The position numbers and the translations under genes were made by a program. Positions 1 to 8,404 of a DNA stretch of 64,000 nt are shown in pieces. This DNA comes from DASRHK01 sp963776465 (lineage in GTDB: Bacteria > Pseudomonadota > Gammaproteobacteria > Nevskiales > Nevskiaceae). The stretch's first letter is position 1, and each line of letters begins with the position of its first letter. Location: NCBI GenBank assembly GCA_963776465.1, contig CAVZMV010000002.1:2728001-2792000 (forward strand), given 5' to 3'. Under the pieces are notes generated by a model, which worked only from the letters and a program-made list of their open reading frames with translations, made no database searches and was not told where the DNA came from.

Positions 1-376
1 GACGATGGCGCAGGCCCGCAACCGCGAAGACCTTGAGCGCGTCGCCGACGCCGCTCGCATCGACGCCGTTGAGACCGCACCAGAACTGCAGGTTCTGCAG
101 CGGCGACAAGGTTGGAGAAAGCGCGTTGCGCACGCCCAGGTAGTGCATGTCGCCAGCCTGCGGCGTCCCTTCGAGCGTGCCCGCCGACGGCGTGCGCAAC
201 CCGGCCAGGACCTCGAGCAGGCTGGTCTTGCCGGCGCCGTTGCGGCCGCAGATGTGCAGGGCCTCGCCGGGCTGAATGCGGAAGCTCAACTGCTGAAGGA
301 CGGAGCGGTCGCCGCGGACGACGGTCAGCCCGTCAGCGACGAGCGAGGATTCCAGCAACTGATCGGGCCCGGACAT
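1..376 (-). CDS. ccmA: Heme exporter ATP-binding protein CcmA (5' part only; runs off window start)
   Basis: About 125 N-terminal residues are visible; the gene continues beyond base 1. It begins MSGPDQLLESSLVADG, with Walker A GRNGAGKTS near residues 44-52. The stretch YLGVRNALSP followed by LQNLQFWCGLNG has the YLGHxxGLKxxLSxxENLxF character that distinguishes CcmA from other ABC ATPases. Known of the family: CcmA with CcmB/CcmC exports heme for cytochrome c maturation at the inner membrane. Inference: that role fits the many c-type cytochromes encoded at 38-52 kb. The ATG at 376 is the only good start. Another short ABC ATPase cannot be excluded because the C-terminal half is missing. Confidence 0.75.
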   Translation of the reverse strand, partial: MSGPDQLLESSLVADGLTVVRGDRSVLQQLSFRIQPGEALHICGRNGAGKTSLLEVLAGLRTPSAGTLEGTPQAGDMHYLGVRNALSPTLSPLQNLQFWCGLNGVDASGVGDALKVFAVAGLRHR

Positions 377-389
377 GCGTCGCGGGAGT

Positions 390-1229
390 TTAGCGGCTGA
401 CTACTTGGACCGCCTCGCAAAAGTTCAGAGTTTCGGGATGCGCGGTCTTAACCAGCCGGGTCTCGACGCCTAGAAGATTCAGCTGCCGCGCATCGGGTCT
501 CCAGACGTCGCCCACCGACGCGTACGCCCAGTCGATGAAGGGCTCCGGCAGACCGCGGGCCTTGAGCTGCTCACGCTGCGCCTGGTCCTGCACGATCGCG
601 CGCACCGGCCCCACCCACGGGACCACCACGTGCGGCGCATGAAAGCCCACGCCGGTCGAAGCGCGGGTCGCAGCGATGATGCGATGCGGCGCCGCGGTCC
701 ACAGGAATGCGCACGCGCTGTCGCACTGGTCGTGCATCACCGCGGTATTCACGCCCCGCTCCTGCAGCAGTGCCGCGACACGGCCGAGCGACAGCGCCGA
801 TCCGCCGGCGCTGTTGAGCAGGATGGCCCGCGTCCGCGGATGCTCAGTCAGCGCCTCGCGCAGCAGTCGATAGAGATCCGTGGTGAGATCGCCGTTGACG
901 CTGACCCAGCAGAGGGAATCGCTGGCCTGGATGCCCATCGGCACCTTGGCCTCGGCGTCGTTGGCGCTGCGCGCGGAGATCGCGCCGACCGCGATCGCTC
1001 CGCTCGCCAGCAGGCTCACCAGCGCCCCGCTCCATCGCTGCAGTCCGTGGACCAGGATCGCGCAGCCGCTGGCGGCGAGCAGCATCAGGCCGGAGAGCAC
1101 GAGCGGCACATTGCTGGGCGGTGGCATCCAGACCAGCAGTCCCGCCAGCGCGCAGCTGAGCGCGAGCAAGCCGATGCCCAGGCGCCTTGCGCCCAGCCTT
1201 CGCCTGTCCCGGAATGTATCGATCGTCAA
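390..1229 (-). CDS. Membrane-anchored ClpP/crotonase-fold protein (COG3904-like)
   Basis: About 279 residues. The N-terminus holds three hydrophobic segments (LGIGLLALSCALAGLLVWM, then SGLMLLAASGCAILVHGL and LVSLLASGAIAVGAIS), followed by a soluble domain with LLNSAGGSALS, QCDSACAFLW and STGVGFHAP. These look like the oxyanion-hole, nucleophile-Ser and His regions of ClpP/SppA-fold proteins described as predicted periplasmic proteins. The open frame reaches 1481 but would overlap the divergent methyltransferase, so I place the start at TTG 1229; this is uncertain. Protease activity is inferred from fold only. Thirteen bases separate its stop from the ccmA start, so both could share a transcript. 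Confidence 0.6.
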   Translation of the reverse strand: MTIDTFRDRRRLGARRLGIGLLALSCALAGLLVWMPPPSNVPLVLSGLMLLAASGCAILVHGLQRWSGALVSLLASGAIAVGAISARSANDAEAKVPMGIQASDSLCWVSVNGDLTTDLYRLLREALTEHPRTRAILLNSAGGSALSLGRVAALLQERGVNTAVMHDQCDSACAFLWTAAPHRIIAATRASTGVGFHAPHVVVPWVGPVRAIVQDQAQREQLKARGLPEPFIDWAYASVGDVWRPDARQLNLLGVETRLVKTAHPETLNFCEAVQVVSR

Positions 1230-1291
1230 TTGCCTGAGCCCCGCGGGTAATATGCGGAAGCCCCATGAACCGCCGCTGAACGCAATTCTCC

Positions 1292-2020
1292 ATGAGTTAC
1301 GAGCAACACACGCTGAAGAACCCGTCGAGCCTGCGGCGGTTCTCGCATCGCTCGCGCTTTGCGCTGGCGCTGCGCCTGCTGGACCCGCAGCCCGGCGACC
1401 GGATCCTGGATTACGGCACCGGCGACGGCGAGCTGCTCGTCCAGCTGGCGGCCAGCCAAACCGGGCTGTCGCTGGCCGCATTCGAGCCGGTCGCCTGGTG
1501 CCTGGCCGAGGCGATGCAGAAGACCGGGGGCCTGCAGCCGCCAGCCCGTGTGACGTCGGACTTCGCCAGGCTCGCGGACTTCAAGCCCAACAAGGTCGCG
1601 TGCCTCGAGGTTCTCGAGCATCTGGGCGAGCCGCAGCTGTCGGAGGCGCTGGATCGGCTGTCGTCGCTCGCGCGACAGGGCGCAACGATCCTGGTGTCGG
1701 TGCCCATCGAAGTGGGCCCGCCGGCATTGCTCAGGTACCTCGTGCGGATCCGCACCGATGCCTCCCAGCGACGTCCGTGGGCAGACGTCTGGAAGTCGGT
1801 CTTTGGCCGGACCGGCCACATCGAGCGGCCGGCACACGACCAGTACATCCTTCACCACTTCGGCTTCGACTTCCGTCAGATGCCGGAGCGCGCGCGTCGT
1901 CACGGCCTGGAAGTGAAGCGGCAGGTCTACAGCCCGTTGCCAGGGCTCGGACGCCTGGTGAACAGCCAAGTGTTTTATTTTCTCGGCGCTGTCGCGAGCG
2001 ATTCGACGCCGGCGCGTTGA
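1292..2020 (+). CDS. Class I SAM-dependent methyltransferase
   Basis: 242 residues starting MSYEQHTLKNPSS. SAM-binding motif I is ILDYGTGDGELL (residues 38-49), with an acidic stretch AAFEPV further on and CLEVLEHLG as the typical post-motif II/III region of UbiG/Coq5-like small-molecule methyltransferases. The C-terminus (YSPLPGLGRLVNSQVFYFLG) resembles methyltransferases found near sugar or lipid biosynthesis genes, but no substrate can be read from the sequence. It is divergent from the ClpP-fold gene; its stop codon lies inside the promoter of tRNA-Ala. Confidence is high for the fold and low for the substrate. Confidence 0.75.
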   Translation: MSYEQHTLKNPSSLRRFSHRSRFALALRLLDPQPGDRILDYGTGDGELLVQLAASQTGLSLAAFEPVAWCLAEAMQKTGGLQPPARVTSDFARLADFKPNKVACLEVLEHLGEPQLSEALDRLSSLARQGATILVSVPIEVGPPALLRYLVRIRTDASQRRPWADVWKSVFGRTGHIERPAHDQYILHHFGFDFRQMPERARRHGLEVKRQVYSPLPGLGRLVNSQVFYFLGAVASDSTPAR

Positions 2021-2045
2021 GATGGCCGGAGTGAGCCTTTATACT
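2017..2045 (+). promoter_or_regulatory. Sigma-70 promoter of the tRNA-Ala/tRNA-Glu unit
   Basis: TTGAGA (2017-2022), a 17-base spacer and TATACT (2040-2045) give near-consensus -35 and -10 boxes. A start about 7 bases downstream would fall just before the mature 5' end of tRNA-Ala at 2059. The -35 box overlaps the stop codon of the preceding methyltransferase gene. Confidence 0.75.
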
Positions 2046-2058
2046 GCCAGCCCTTTTC

Positions 2059-2134
<76 letters not shown>

Positions 2135-2140
2135 ACTCAC

Positions 2141-2217
2141 GTTCCCATCGTCTAGCCCGGTCAGGACACGACCCTTTCACGGTTGTAACAGGGGTTCGAA
2201 TCCCCTTGGGAACGCCA
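2141..2217 (+). tRNA. tRNA-Glu (anticodon TTC)
   Basis: 77 nt with encoded CCA. Acceptor GTTCCCA pairs with TGGGAAC; the anticodon loop CTTTCAC carries TTC; T arm GGGGTTCGAATCCCC. It follows tRNA-Ala by 6 bases and is surely co-transcribed with it. Confidence 0.95.
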
Positions 2218-2226
2218 GTCGACCAG

Positions 2227-2258
2227 GAACCCGCCCGCAAGGCGGGTTCTGCGTTTCT
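2227..2258 (+). terminator. Hairpin terminator after tRNA-Glu
   Basis: A 9-bp perfect stem GAACCCGCC (2227-2235) / GGCGGGTTC (2241-2249) with a 5-base loop is followed by TGCGTTTCT, an imperfect T tract. It ends the tRNA transcript and separates it from gmd. Confidence 0.7.
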
Positions 2259-2308
2259 GAGACCCGGATGGGATAATCCGCAGATTCGCATCGAATGACG
2301 AGATTGCC

Positions 2309-3444
2309 TTGGCCAAACCAAAGCGGGCGCTGATCACCGGCGTCACCGGCCAGGACGGCGCTTACCTCGCCGAGTTCCTGCTCGACAAGGGCTACGAGGT
2401 CCACGGCATCAAGCGGCGCACGTCGCTGTTCAACACCGATCGCATCGATCATCTGTACCAGGATCCGCACGACGGGGACGCGCAAGCTTCATCCTGCATT
2501 ACGGCGACATGACGGACTCGTCGCAGCCTGATGCGCATCATGCAGCAGGTGCAGCCCGACGAGATCTACAACCTGGCGGCGCAATAGCCACGTCGCGGTG
2601 TCCTTCGAGGAGCCCGAGTACACCGCCAACTCCGACGCGCTGGGCACGCTGCGCCTGCTGGAGGCGATCCGCATCCTCGGCCTGGAGAAGACAGACGCGC
2701 TTCTACCAGGCTTCCACCTCCGAGCTGTACGGCCTGGTGCAGGAAACGCCGCAGACCGAGACGACGCCGTTCTACCCGCGCTCGCCCTATGCCGTCGCCA
2801 AGCTCTACGCCTACTGGATCACGGTGAACTACCGCGAGGCCTACGGCATGTACGCCTGCAACGGCATCCTCTTCAACCACGAGTCGCCGATGCGCGGCGA
2901 GACCTTCGTCACCCGCAAGATCACCCGCGCGCTGGCGCGCATCAAGCTGGGCCTGCAGGACTGCCTGTACCTGGGCAACCTCAACGCGCTGCGCGACTGG
3001 GGGCATGCGCGCGACTACGTCGAGATGCAGTGGCTGATGCTGCAGCAGAAGCAGCCGGAAGATTTCGTCATCGCCACCGGCGAGCAGCACAGCGTGCGCG
3101 AGTTTGCGGAGATCGCCGCGCGCGACATCGGCATCGAGCTGGAATGGCGCGGCAAGGGCATAAAGGAAACGGCCCGGGTGGCGGCGGTGCGCGAATGCGA
3201 CTGGGGCATGCCGAAGATCAAGCCGGGCGCCATCGTGGTGCGCGTGGACCCGCGTTACTTCCGGCCCTCCGAAGTCGAGACGCTGCTGGGCGACGCGAGC
3301 AAGGCCAAGCAAAAGCTCGGCTGGTCGCCGCGCATCGGCTTCACCGAGCTGGTGCAGGAGATGATCATCCAGGACCTGGATGCCGCCCGGCGCGACGTCG
3401 TCGTCAGCAACCATGGCTTCAAGACGCGCAAATACCATGAGTGA
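2309..3444 (+). pseudogene. gmd: GDP-mannose 4,6-dehydratase, frame broken by at least four indels
   Basis: Gmd converts GDP-mannose to GDP-4-keto-6-deoxymannose, the first step to GDP-fucose. The protein is recognisable end to end: ITGVTGQDGAYLAEFLL (NADP-binding GxxGxxG), YNLAAQ, STSELYG, then SPYAVAKLYAYW (catalytic YxxxK) and a complete conserved C-terminal half. The reading frame changes near 2480-2490 (net -1), at about 2524 (extra C), at 2585 (extra T, creating an in-frame TAG) and at about 2693 (extra base). Repairing these four points restores a normal-length Gmd. All breaks lie within about 215 bp and the rest is pristine, so sequencing or assembly error is more likely than old decay. 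TTG at 2309 is the only in-frame start; the ATG at 2295 is out of frame. The 3' end overlaps fcl by 8 bases. Confidence 0.9.
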
Positions 3445-4423
3445 TGCGCCGGGGCTGGACGCGCGCGTATACGTCGCCGGACATCGCGGTATGGTGGGAT
3501 CGGCGATCACGCGTGCGATGCGGCAGCGCGGCTACCAGAACCTGCTGCTGCGCACGCACCAGGAGCTGGACCTGAAGGATCAGCGCGCCGTGCAGGCGTT
3601 CTTCGCAAAGGAGAAGCCCGCGGTGGTGATCCTGGCTGCCGCCCGCGTCGGCGGCATCCAGGCCAACAATCGCTATCGCGCCGACTTCCTCTACGACAAC
3701 CTCATGATCGAGTGCAACGTGATCCATGAGGCGCACCGGCATGGCGTGGAGCGGCTGCTGCTGCTGGGCTCCAGCTGCATCTACCCGAAGTTCGCGCCAC
3801 AGCCGATCCCCGAGTCGGCGCTCCTGACCGGCGCGCTGGAGCCGACCAACCAGCCCTACGCCATCGCCAAGATCGCCGGCATCGAGCTGTGCGACGCCTA
3901 CAACCGGCAGCACGGAACGGATTTCCGCGCGGCCATGCCCACCAACCTCTATGGCCCCGGCGACAACTTCGACCTGCAGAACAGCCACGTCATTCCGGCG
4001 CTGATGCGCAAGTTCCACGATGCCGCCGCGAGCAATGCGCCGACCGTCACCGTCTGGGGGACGGGAACGCCGCGCCGCGAGTTCCTGCACGTAGACGATC
4101 TGGCGCAGGCCGCGCTGTTCCTGCTCGATCGCAGCCGCGCCGATTGGCAGTCGCTGAAGACCACGCACGTCAATGTCGGCTGCGGCGAGGACGTCACCAT
4201 CCGCGAGCTCGCGGAACTGGTGCGGATGGCGACTGGCTATTCCGGCGGCATCGACTACGACGCCAGCAAGCCGGACGGGACGCCGCGCAAGCTGATGGAC
4301 GTGTCGCTGCTCAAGCGGCTCGGCTGGACGCCGCGCATCGGCTTGCGCGAAGGGCTGGCGGACACCTATCGCTGGTTCACCACGCATTACGCGGAATCGC
4401 GCCTGGTCTCCAACGTCTCGTAG
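3437..4423 (+). CDS. fcl: GDP-L-fucose synthase (GDP-4-keto-6-deoxymannose epimerase/reductase)
   Basis: 328 residues. It catalyses the 3,5-epimerisation and NADPH-dependent 4-reduction that complete GDP-L-fucose synthesis after Gmd. Rossmann motif GHRGMVGSA (residues 15-23), GSSCIYP with the catalytic Ser at about 112-113, and PYAIAK with Tyr141 and Lys145 form the SDR triad. The C-terminal region LYGPGDNFDLQNSHVIPAL is diagnostic of this family. ATG 3437 (MSDAPGLDAR) lies inside the end of gmd (8-base overlap), showing translational coupling; a longer frame upstream is antisense-like filler. Confidence 0.93.
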   Translation: MSDAPGLDARVYVAGHRGMVGSAITRAMRQRGYQNLLLRTHQELDLKDQRAVQAFFAKEKPAVVILAAARVGGIQANNRYRADFLYDNLMIECNVIHEAHRHGVERLLLLGSSCIYPKFAPQPIPESALLTGALEPTNQPYAIAKIAGIELCDAYNRQHGTDFRAAMPTNLYGPGDNFDLQNSHVIPALMRKFHDAAASNAPTVTVWGTGTPRREFLHVDDLAQAALFLLDRSRADWQSLKTTHVNVGCGEDVTIRELAELVRMATGYSGGIDYDASKPDGTPRKLMDVSLLKRLGWTPRIGLREGLADTYRWFTTHYAESRLVSNVS

Positions 4424-4426
4424 GCC

Positions 4427-5416
4427 ATGCAGTCCCGCATCCTGGTCACGGGCGGCTCCGGGTTCATCGGCACGCACGTTGTGGCCCGCTACGAGAACCA
4501 GTCCGTCCCCGTCCTCAACCTGGATGTGATTCCGCCGCGCCGCAGCGAGCAGCGGGCAAGCTGGCGTCGCGCGGACCTCCTTGACGCACCGGCGTTGCGC
4601 CAGGAAGTGCTCACCTTCAACCCGACCCACATCTTCCACCTGGGTGCGCGCACGGACCTCGACGGAACAACGGCAGAGGATTACCACGCCAACACCGAGG
4701 GTGTTCACCGGCTGCTGGACGTCGCTGCCGAGCTGCCGGACCTGCAGCGAATCGTCTTCGCGTCATCGCGCCTGGTGTGCCGTATCGGCTACCAGCCGGG
4801 CTCGGATGCCGACTACTGCCCCACCACCGCTTACGGCCGCAGCAAGGTCGAAGGCGAGCAGATCGTCCGGCAGCGCGCGCAGGATTCGCGCTACTCCTGG
4901 ACGATCGTGCGGCCGACGTCGATCTGGGGCCCGTGGTTCGGCGTCCCCTACCGGAATTTCTTCGACGCGGTGCGCGCGGGCCGCTACCTGCATCCTCGCG
5001 GCCGGCGCATCCGCAAGTCTTTCGGCTACATCGGCAACAGCGTCCACCAGCTCGATCGGCTGATGTTCGGCGCGCCGGACACGCAGGTGCATCGGCGCAT
5101 GTTCTACCTGTGCGACTACGAGCCGCTCGAGGTTCGCGCTTGGGCGGAGGTGGTCCGCAACGCGTTCGACGCCCCGCCGGTGCGTGAGGTCCCGCTGTGG
5201 CTGCTGCGTGCCGCCGCCGTTGGCGGCGATCTCGTCGAGGCCGTCGGAGCGCGCGCGCCGCTGACCAGCTTCCGGCTCGACAACCTGCTCACGGAAATGC
5301 TGCACGAGACGGCTGCGCTCGAAGCCGTCTGCGGCGAGCTGCCGTACACGGTTGCCGCTGGCGTCAGGGAAACGGTGGACTGGATGCGCTCCGAGTCATC
5401 GGCGCAAGCGACATGA
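4427..5416 (+). CDS. NAD-dependent epimerase/dehydratase (extended SDR)
   Basis: 329 residues. Rossmann motif GGSGFIG (9-15), catalytic Ser at ASSR (113-114), and YGRSK with Tyr136 and Lys140 mark an extended short-chain dehydrogenase acting on a nucleotide sugar. ARTDLDG at 74-80 is typical of the UDP-sugar 4-epimerase/dehydratase branch, but the exact substrate is not evident. It starts 3 bases after fcl and ends in an ATGA overlap with the next glycosyltransferase, so it is in the fucose-pathway operon and probably supplies a second sugar donor. Confidence 0.8.
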   Translation: MQSRILVTGGSGFIGTHVVARYENQSVPVLNLDVIPPRRSEQRASWRRADLLDAPALRQEVLTFNPTHIFHLGARTDLDGTTAEDYHANTEGVHRLLDVAAELPDLQRIVFASSRLVCRIGYQPGSDADYCPTTAYGRSKVEGEQIVRQRAQDSRYSWTIVRPTSIWGPWFGVPYRNFFDAVRAGRYLHPRGRRIRKSFGYIGNSVHQLDRLMFGAPDTQVHRRMFYLCDYEPLEVRAWAEVVRNAFDAPPVREVPLWLLRAAAVGGDLVEAVGARAPLTSFRLDNLLTEMLHETAALEAVCGELPYTVAAGVRETVDWMRSESSAQAT

Positions 5417-6369
5417 GCGCGCATCCGTCAGCGACGCCTGCGGTCAGCGTGATCCTGCCGACCTACAACCGCGCGTGGTGCCTGCGTCGCGCCATCGTCA
5501 GCGTGCTGGCGCAGACCTGGACGGACTTCGAGCTGCTGGTGGTGGACGACGGCTCGACCGACAACACCGCCGACGTCGTGGCCTCGATCGGCGACGCCCG
5601 CGTGCGCTACATCAAGGCCGAGCGCAACGCCGGCGTCAGCGCAGCGCGCAACCTGGGTGTCCAGCAGGCGCGCGCCGAGCTGATCGCCTTCCAGGACAGC
5701 GACGATGAATGGCGCGTGGAGAAGCTCGAGCGCCTGGTCGGGGCCGTGCGCGCCGACACCGGCCTGGTCGCTTGCGGGCATATCTGCGTCGACGACATGT
5801 CGATGTCCTTCCTCGGCATCGACAGCCCGGAAGAAGTGCTGGACGTCACCGGCATGGTTGTCCTGCGCCTGCCGGGTGCCTCGCGCTGGCTCGTGCGCCG
5901 CCAGCTCGTCGTCGACCTCGGCGGCTTCGACGTCGAGCTCGATTGCTTCGAGGACTGGGAGCTGGCCCTGCGCATCTCCGAGCGGCAGCGGGTGCTCTTC
6001 GTCAACCAGCCACTGCACCTCTACAGCAAGACGCCCGACAGCCTGTTCGCGGCCGAGAGCGGCTACGCGCGCAACCTCAAGCGCATCCTGTCGCGTCACG
6101 GCGCGAGGCTGAAGGCAGATCCGATGGCCTGGGCGTTCTGCTGCAATCTCATCGGACAGAGCGAGTGCCAGCATGGCTCCAGCGCCGAAGGCCGCCGCTG
6201 GCTGCTGAAAGCGGTGGCTGCCCGGCCCTTCTCGCCGCGCGGCTGGGTGAACCTGCTCATGTCGCTGTTCGGCGCGGCGGCGTTCCGCCGATACGTGCGC
6301 GTGGCCCGGCGCCTGCGCGCGCGGGTCGCGCCCGCGGTGCGACCCCGCCCTCACGGTCAGGACGGATGA
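5413..6369 (+). CDS. Glycosyltransferase family 2
   Basis: 318 residues. The N-terminal GT-A fold has SVILPTYNRAWCLRRAI, VVDDGSTDNT (44-53) and the metal/donor-binding FQDSDDEW (93-100); ECD-like LDCFEDWELALRI follows, as in the other GT2 proteins of this locus. The C-terminal third (GRRWLLKAVAARPFSPRGWV) is a short helical repeat-like tail shared with the tandem GT2 array at 12.8-19.6 kb, so this gene is a dispersed paralog of that array. The start ATG 5413 overlaps the epimerase stop (ATGA), and the stop overlaps the next ATG. It probably transfers one sugar to a lipid-linked oligosaccharide at the cytoplasmic face of the membrane. Confidence 0.85.
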   Translation: MSAHPSATPAVSVILPTYNRAWCLRRAIVSVLAQTWTDFELLVVDDGSTDNTADVVASIGDARVRYIKAERNAGVSAARNLGVQQARAELIAFQDSDDEWRVEKLERLVGAVRADTGLVACGHICVDDMSMSFLGIDSPEEVLDVTGMVVLRLPGASRWLVRRQLVVDLGGFDVELDCFEDWELALRISERQRVLFVNQPLHLYSKTPDSLFAAESGYARNLKRILSRHGARLKADPMAWAFCCNLIGQSECQHGSSAEGRRWLLKAVAARPFSPRGWVNLLMSLFGAAAFRRYVRVARRLRARVAPAVRPRPHGQDG

Positions 6370-7541
6370 GCCGCATCCTGATCTGCGTCGGCGGGTTCGA
6401 GCCCTCGCTCATCTACGGCGGCCAGGCCGCAGCGGCAGCGGATCACGCATATGGACTGGCGGAGCGCGGCCACGACGTCAGCGTGCTCACGACCAACCTG
6501 ATCTCGCTCAAGCCCGTGCAGCGGCACGCGCTGACCACCGTCGAGCAGCGCGGCGTTCGCATCCACTACCTGCACGCGCTCGTGCCGTACCCGCATTTCT
6601 CGGCGGTGATCGTGCCTGGCCTGCGCGCGTGGCTTCGCCGCGAGCTGCCGTCGTTCGACCTGATGCACATCCATTTCCCGCGCGAGTTCCTGTCGATCGG
6701 CGCCGCCGCTGCGGCGCGCGAGATGCGCAAGCCCTATGTGGTGCAGACGCACGGCACGTTGCATCGGACCGAATTGCAGCACCGCCTCGTCGACCGGTTG
6801 TTCGTGCGCAAGGCGCTGCACGGAGCTGCAGCCGTGCTGGCGCTGCAGCAGGAAGAAGAGCGACAGCTGAAAGCGATCGCGCCAGATGCGCGCGTGGAGC
6901 GCATCGCCAACGGCATCCCGATGCCGGAAGGGTCGCCGCAGTGGTCGCCCGAGCGGCTGCGCGGAGTCCCCAAGCTCGTGTTCCTGGCGCGGCTGGCACC
7001 GGTCAAGGGCGTGCTCGATCTTGTCGAAGCCGCGGCGCTTCTCAAGACGCGCGGCGTGCATGCGCGCTACGAGATTGTCGGCCCGGATGGCGGCGATCTC
7101 GCCGCCGCCCAGGAACGCGTGCGCGCGCTCGGGCTCGCCGATGCGTTCGAGTTCGCAGGCGCCGTGCCGCGTGACGAGGCACTACGCCGCCTCGCTGGCG
7201 CGGCGATCCACGTCCAGCCGAGCCACTGGGAGTGCTTCTCGCTGACGACGTTGGAGGCGCTGAGCGTGGGCACGCCCTGCATCGTCACGAAGGGCAACGA
7301 GCTCTGGCAAGAGCTGCGCGCGGCAGGAGCGGCACTGGTGGTCGAGCCTGGCGCTGCGAGCTTCGCCGACGGCATCGCGCAGGTGCTGCGCGATGCGGCG
7401 CTCGCGTCATCGCTGTCGCAGCAAGGCCATCAGTGGGTGCGGGAGAACTGCAGCCTGCCGGCCGTCATCGACCGGCTGGAGGAGATCTATCGCACTGCGA
7501 CAGCGACTGTCCCTCGGGGGTCTTCAGCAGCGCATCGATGA
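6366..7541 (+). CDS. Glycosyltransferase family 4 (GT-B fold)
   Basis: 391 residues. N-terminal GGFEPSLIYGGQAAAAA is the acceptor-domain glycine-rich loop; the C-terminal Rossmann domain has FLARLAPVKGVLDLVEA (about 206-222) and the E-x7-E signature in HWECFSLTTLEALSVG (Glu289 and Glu297). This is a retaining, metal-independent GT4 fold. The start ATG 6366 overlaps the preceding stop by ATGA. Its 3' end overlaps the convergent SGNH gene by 77 bases, which is unusual; the last 20 residues are not conserved-looking. Donor and acceptor are unknown. Confidence 0.85.
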   Translation: MSRILICVGGFEPSLIYGGQAAAAADHAYGLAERGHDVSVLTTNLISLKPVQRHALTTVEQRGVRIHYLHALVPYPHFSAVIVPGLRAWLRRELPSFDLMHIHFPREFLSIGAAAAAREMRKPYVVQTHGTLHRTELQHRLVDRLFVRKALHGAAAVLALQQEEERQLKAIAPDARVERIANGIPMPEGSPQWSPERLRGVPKLVFLARLAPVKGVLDLVEAAALLKTRGVHARYEIVGPDGGDLAAAQERVRALGLADAFEFAGAVPRDEALRRLAGAAIHVQPSHWECFSLTTLEALSVGTPCIVTKGNELWQELRAAGAALVVEPGAASFADGIAQVLRDAALASSLSQQGHQWVRENCSLPAVIDRLEEIYRTATATVPRGSSAAHR

Positions 7542-8397
7542 AGCGATAGCTGCCGACCTTGTTCAGGTGCAGCGCATCGGCGAACTCTTCGTCGCCGGGG
7601 AACGCGTGAGAAAAATCCAGGATGGGCGCGTCGGCGCCGATGGCGCTGCGCTGCTGGTCCAGCCAGGGCTGCAGCTCGGGCGTGCTCTCGAACGCGACGC
7701 GGTGGTACGGCGCCACATAGAAGATCAGCTGCACCCCAGCCTCGCGCGCCGCCGCCGCCATGTTGCGCAGCGAGGTCAGCCTGCGTTCGGAGCCGTCGAT
7801 GTTGGAAGCTGCGACGCCGCCGTATTCGCGGATCATGTCCGGCGTGATCTGGCGACCCTCGATGATCCAGTCCTGGTCGTCGTGGTGCAGGTAGAACAGG
7901 CAGCGCAGGAAGATCTCGGTGTTGAAGTGGTAGAGGTGCGTCAGCCGGGTCCAGTACCGGTAGTTGCGCGCCACGCCCTCGAAGAAGTGCGTCAGACGCG
8001 GCGACAGCGGCGCAAAGGTCTTGAGCTCGAGCCCGGACCGGATCCACGCGGCGCTTGCCGTGAGCTCGACCAGCGCGACTTTGGGTCGGCGATTGCGCTC
8101 GAGGTAGTCCTTGAAGGTCAGCGACATGCTGACTGCGGAAAAACCGTTGTAGGCGCCGTTGAACACCGGCCTGCAGGTGGTCTCGGCCAGGCGCGGCGCG
8201 AACAGCGAGTGCACGCCGCGCGAGTTGCCGAAGATGGCGATGTCCGCATCGACGCTGCCGCGGTACAGCTGTGAGAGGCGGAACTGGCTGGCCTCCACGG
8301 CGCTCTTCGCCGCAAGCCCCAGCAGCCGATCGCCCGCGAAAGCAAGGGCCAGGAACAGGATCACTGTCGCCGCGCGCATCGAAGTGGTGGAGGCCAT
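7465..8397 (-). CDS. Membrane-anchored SGNH-like hydrolase, partner of MBOAT acyltransferase
   Basis: 310 residues. The N-terminal hydrophobic anchor AATVILFLALAFAGDRLLGL (about 9-28) is followed by a periplasmic domain with FGNSRGVHSLF (candidate nucleophile Ser59) and C-terminal DALHLNKVGSYRFID, which has the Asp-x-x-His pair of SGNH/GDSL enzymes. The gene starts 7 bases after the MBOAT stop. In alginate-type systems an MBOAT (AlgI) passes acyl groups to an SGNH partner (AlgJ/AlgX), so I infer polysaccharide O-acetylation. ATG 8397 (MASTTSMRAA) is chosen over a longer frame that would enter the MBOAT gene. Overall similarity to named families is weak. Confidence 0.6.
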   Translation of the reverse strand: MASTTSMRAATVILFLALAFAGDRLLGLAAKSAVEASQFRLSQLYRGSVDADIAIFGNSRGVHSLFAPRLAETTCRPVFNGAYNGFSAVSMSLTFKDYLERNRRPKVALVELTASAAWIRSGLELKTFAPLSPRLTHFFEGVARNYRYWTRLTHLYHFNTEIFLRCLFYLHHDDQDWIIEGRQITPDMIREYGGVAASNIDGSERRLTSLRNMAAAAREAGVQLIFYVAPYHRVAFESTPELQPWLDQQRSAIGADAPILDFSHAFPGDEEFADALHLNKVGSYRFIDALLKTPEGQSLSQCDRSPPAGR

Positions 8398-8404
8398 GGC
8401 GGGC

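Noticed and set aside
2295..2297. ATG as gmd start
   Set aside because: Out of frame with the conserved N-terminus; TTG 2309 is in frame.
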